From NCBI GenBank assembly GCA_017464685.1, contig JAFTYO010000008.1, positions 1 to 53,819 on the forward strand: DNA of 53,819 bases. Direction: 5' to 3'. Made by a program: the position numbers and the translations under genes. Of this stretch, positions 51,889 through 53,819 are shown one piece after another (positions within the stretch are counted from its first letter, which is position 1; every line of letters starts with the position of its first letter). This stretch comes from Alphaproteobacteria bacterium. GTDB taxonomy: Bacteria > Pseudomonadota > Alphaproteobacteria > RF32 > CAG-239. A model generated the notes under the pieces. It had not been told where the DNA came from, searched no databases, and worked only from the letters and a program-made list of their open reading frames with translations.

Positions 51889-52317
51889 CTAAAACATATC
51901 AAGCATGGCTTTAGCGTCTTCACTTAAACGCTCAATTGTCCATACCGGTTCCCATACAACTTTTACCTCAACTTGTCCTATACCCTCAAGTGTAGCTATC
52001 GAATCGGCCACTTGTTGCGGCAAAATTCCGGCCACCGGACAGGTGGGAGCTGTTAAAGTCATATCCACAAAAACATCGCCGTTTTCTTGCTGATTTATTT
52101 TGTAAATCAGACCCAAATCATACACATTTATCATAATTTCGGGGTCGGAAACTTTTTTGATGGCCTCAACAATGTCAAACATTTGAGCTTTTTTAGCATT
52201 CGGCTCTAATTTTTTTCCGGCAAATGCCTTATAATCGGCGTTTATTTGTTCTTGTATTTCAAGAGCTTGGAGCAATTGTGCTTCATTTTCATCAATATCA
52301 TCAGAGGTATTAGTCAT
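51889..52317 (-). CDS. sufT: Fe-S assembly SufT (DUF59/MIP18 family)
   Basis: 142 residues. After a charged N-terminal helix the DUF59 domain starts at about residue 48: VEAIKKVSDPEIMINVYDLGLIY, then DMTLTAPTCPVAGILPQQV with the conserved Cys, and VVWEPVWTIERLSEDAK at the end. Helps mature Fe-S proteins. It lies 10 bases after sufS and nine before sufE. Confidence 0.93.
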   Translation of the reverse strand: MTNTSDDIDENEAQLLQALEIQEQINADYKAFAGKKLEPNAKKAQMFDIVEAIKKVSDPEIMINVYDLGLIYKINQQENGDVFVDMTLTAPTCPVAGILPQQVADSIATLEGIGQVEVKVVWEPVWTIERLSEDAKAMLDMF

Positions 52318-52327
52318 AAAATTTTCC

Positions 52328-53539
52328 TTAAAAGAATTTGACAGCTTTATTGACCGCTGTTACAAACGAATCGATATCTTCTCTTGAGGTATATAACCCG
52401 AATGAGGCTCTGGCCACAGAATTATATCCCATACGATTTACCAAAGGTTCGGCGCAATGATGTCCGATGCGTATGCTTACACCTTCTTTGTTTAGAACAT
52501 ATGCCAAATCTTGCGGGTGAATATTTCCTACCTGAAATGAAAATACCCCGCCTTTGTTAACAGATGTTCCGATATGTTTGAAGTTTTTTATTTGCTCGGT
52601 TTTTTCAAACATATACCTAATTAAATCGGTCTCATGTTTTTTAATGCTATCCAATCCTAAATTTTGCATATATTTTAGAGCTTCTCCTAAGCCGATTGCT
52701 TGCACAATGGCAGGTGTGCCGGCCTCAAAGCGAGCTGGAGGTTCTGCAAATGTGGTTTTTTGATATGTAACTTTATCCACCATATCACCGCCGGTTTGAT
52801 ACGGATACATTTGTTGCAAAAGCTCGGTCTTGGCATATAAAATTCCAATTCCGGTCGGAGCATATGTTTTATGACCTGAAAAAACTAAAAAATCACACTT
52901 AATATCAGCAACATCAATTTTTTCATGTACAGCAAACTGGCAAGCATCGATTAATACTTTAGCTCCGGTTTTGTGTGCCAAATCGGTCATTTCTTTTATC
53001 GGGAAAATTGTACCCAATACATTTGACATGGCGGTTACGGCAACCAATTTGGTCTTTTCCGACAAAGTTTTAATAAATTCTTCTTTTATGTAACTTCCAT
53101 CATCGCCGATTTTTACAATTTTAAGTTTGCAGCCTTTTTTCTCACATACAATCTGCCAAGGAACCAGATTTGCATGATGCTCGGCCTCGGTTATTACAAT
53201 TTCATCATCTTGTTTGAGATAATACCCAGCCCAAGATGATGCTACCAAATTGATTGATTCGGTTGCGTTTCGTGTAAACACGATTTCTTTTGAATTTGCA
53301 TTAATGAAGTTTGCCACAATTTTACGGGCATTTTCATATTCATAAGTTATGTTTTCCGACAAATCGTACAGACCTCTGTGCACATTAGCATACGAATCCT
53401 GATAAATGTCAACAATTTTGTTTATCACGCAATGAGGCTTTTGCGATGATGCGGCCGAATCGAGATAAACAATCGGTTTATTGTTTATCTTTTTTGCAAA
53501 AATCGGAAAATCTTGCCTTATTTTGTAAACATCATACAT
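52328..53539 (-). CDS. sufS: Cysteine desulfurase SufS
   Basis: PLP enzyme that frees sulfur from cysteine for Fe-S clusters. 403 residues. PLP lysine is in FSGHKTYAPTGIGILYAK, the substrate-binding HHANLVPWQ block is intact, and the catalytic Cys is in RIGHHCAEPLVNRMG, the class II (SufS) loop. AGGT is nine bases before the ATG. It starts the visible suf block; sufBCD are not in the window. Confidence 0.96.
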   Translation of the reverse strand: MYDVYKIRQDFPIFAKKINNKPIVYLDSAASSQKPHCVINKIVDIYQDSYANVHRGLYDLSENITYEYENARKIVANFINANSKEIVFTRNATESINLVASSWAGYYLKQDDEIVITEAEHHANLVPWQIVCEKKGCKLKIVKIGDDGSYIKEEFIKTLSEKTKLVAVTAMSNVLGTIFPIKEMTDLAHKTGAKVLIDACQFAVHEKIDVADIKCDFLVFSGHKTYAPTGIGILYAKTELLQQMYPYQTGGDMVDKVTYQKTTFAEPPARFEAGTPAIVQAIGLGEALKYMQNLGLDSIKKHETDLIRYMFEKTEQIKNFKHIGTSVNKGGVFSFQVGNIHPQDLAYVLNKEGVSIRIGHHCAEPLVNRMGYNSVARASFGLYTSREDIDSFVTAVNKAVKFF

Positions 53540-53608
53540 TTTTTACCTCATCTACTCAAAGCCATAATTTAACAAGCTTTTTAAAAAAATCAATCTAAAC
53601 CTTAAATA

Positions 53609-53818
53609 TTAGTTCCAAAGTCGATTACCTACATTTGACCGAATGCTTTTAATCTGTGCCTTATTTTCTTTAATATAAATAATACCGCCATCAGTATCTT
53701 TAAGTTTCAACTCTTTATCATCTATAAAAATTTTGCCGGTTTTATCCCAAGAAAACAAATTTTTATACTTACACAAATTTTCATCGCAAGATAAATCTAT
53801 CCGATTTTTATCAACCGT
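53609..53818 (-). CDS. C-terminal end of a ComEC/Rec2-like protein (partial)
   Basis: The last 69 codons of a minus-strand gene that runs off the window. The text (RIDLSCDENLCKYKN, then GGIIYIKENKAQIKSIRSNV and GNRLWN) fits the C-terminus of alphaproteobacterial ComEC/Rec2 proteins, which end in a similar R.LW block after a Cys-containing strand. It lies 70 bases upstream of sufS. The presence of comF at the far end of the operon supports the idea, but the fragment is short. Confidence 0.45.
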   Translation of the reverse strand, partial: TVDKNRIDLSCDENLCKYKNLFSWDKTGKIFIDDKELKLKDTDGGIIYIKENKAQIKSIRSNVGNRLWN

Positions 53819-53819
53819 T

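Overview
The window is about 54 kb of AT-rich chromosome from a Gram-negative bacterium that I infer to be a low-GC alphaproteobacterium of the host-associated, gut-metagenome type. The alphaproteobacterial signs are an MlaE permease with a fused STAS domain followed by an MCE protein and a DUF330-type lipoprotein, MlaA/MlaC at a separate locus, an EF-P / inositol-monophosphatase-like / ThiE-like cluster, a small coiled-coil gene directly before zapA, and an L10-leader upstream of rplJL. I cannot name the species.

Layout. 1-3.8 kb: two related pseudopilin-like genes flanking an M3 oligoendopeptidase, plus an orphan 3' end of a DUF4402-like gene. 4.4-7.7 kb: MCE lipid-transport operon (mlaE, mlaF, mlaD, lipoprotein). 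7.7-9.5 kb: tadA, rluB, rsmD. 9.6-12.8 kb: an unrecognised two-gene operon that includes an HExxH protein. 13-19 kb: pal, uvrD/pcrA, moxR, DUF58, TPR protein. 19-22.3 kb: a PcfJ-like/leucine-rich-repeat gene split by one in-frame stop, and a YwqK/MORN-like protein. 22.4-23.7 kb: rplJ-rplL with promoter and leader. 23.8-25.4 kb: DUF4402-like gene, decayed gene fragments, tRNA-Val. 25.6-33.4 kb: GNAT-like and CAT-like genes, then an anmK / ABC ATPase / permease-GldG-DUF4340 fusion / CDF transporter operon. 33.4-38.3 kb: tyrS, rpmE, the efp cluster, zapA. 38.4-41.3 kb: another DUF4402-like gene and a large Cys-rich exported protein that is frameshifted. 41.4-46.7 kb: mlaC, mlaA, a DegT-family aminotransferase, clpB. 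46.8-48.6 kb: small genes. 48.7-53.8 kb: one tight operon, comEC(partial)-sufS-sufT-sufE-sucC-sucD-comF, read right to left.

Two themes stand out. First, a dispersed set of exported or surface genes (pseudopilin-like, DUF4402-like, Cys-rich) carries shared upstream blocks, a poly-A tract of different lengths, near-identical 5' coding ends with divergent 3' ends, promoterless 3' fragments, and homopolymer or frameshift lesions. This looks like a family that recombines or switches. Second, several housekeeping-type genes look catalytically dead or broken: the SucD-like protein has Tyr in place of the phospho-His, the inositol-monophosphatase-like protein lacks its metal ligands, a CAT-like protein lacks its catalytic His, and sufE carries an in-frame amber codon just before its active-site Cys. 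No CRISPR array, insertion sequence, rRNA or intact prophage was seen.
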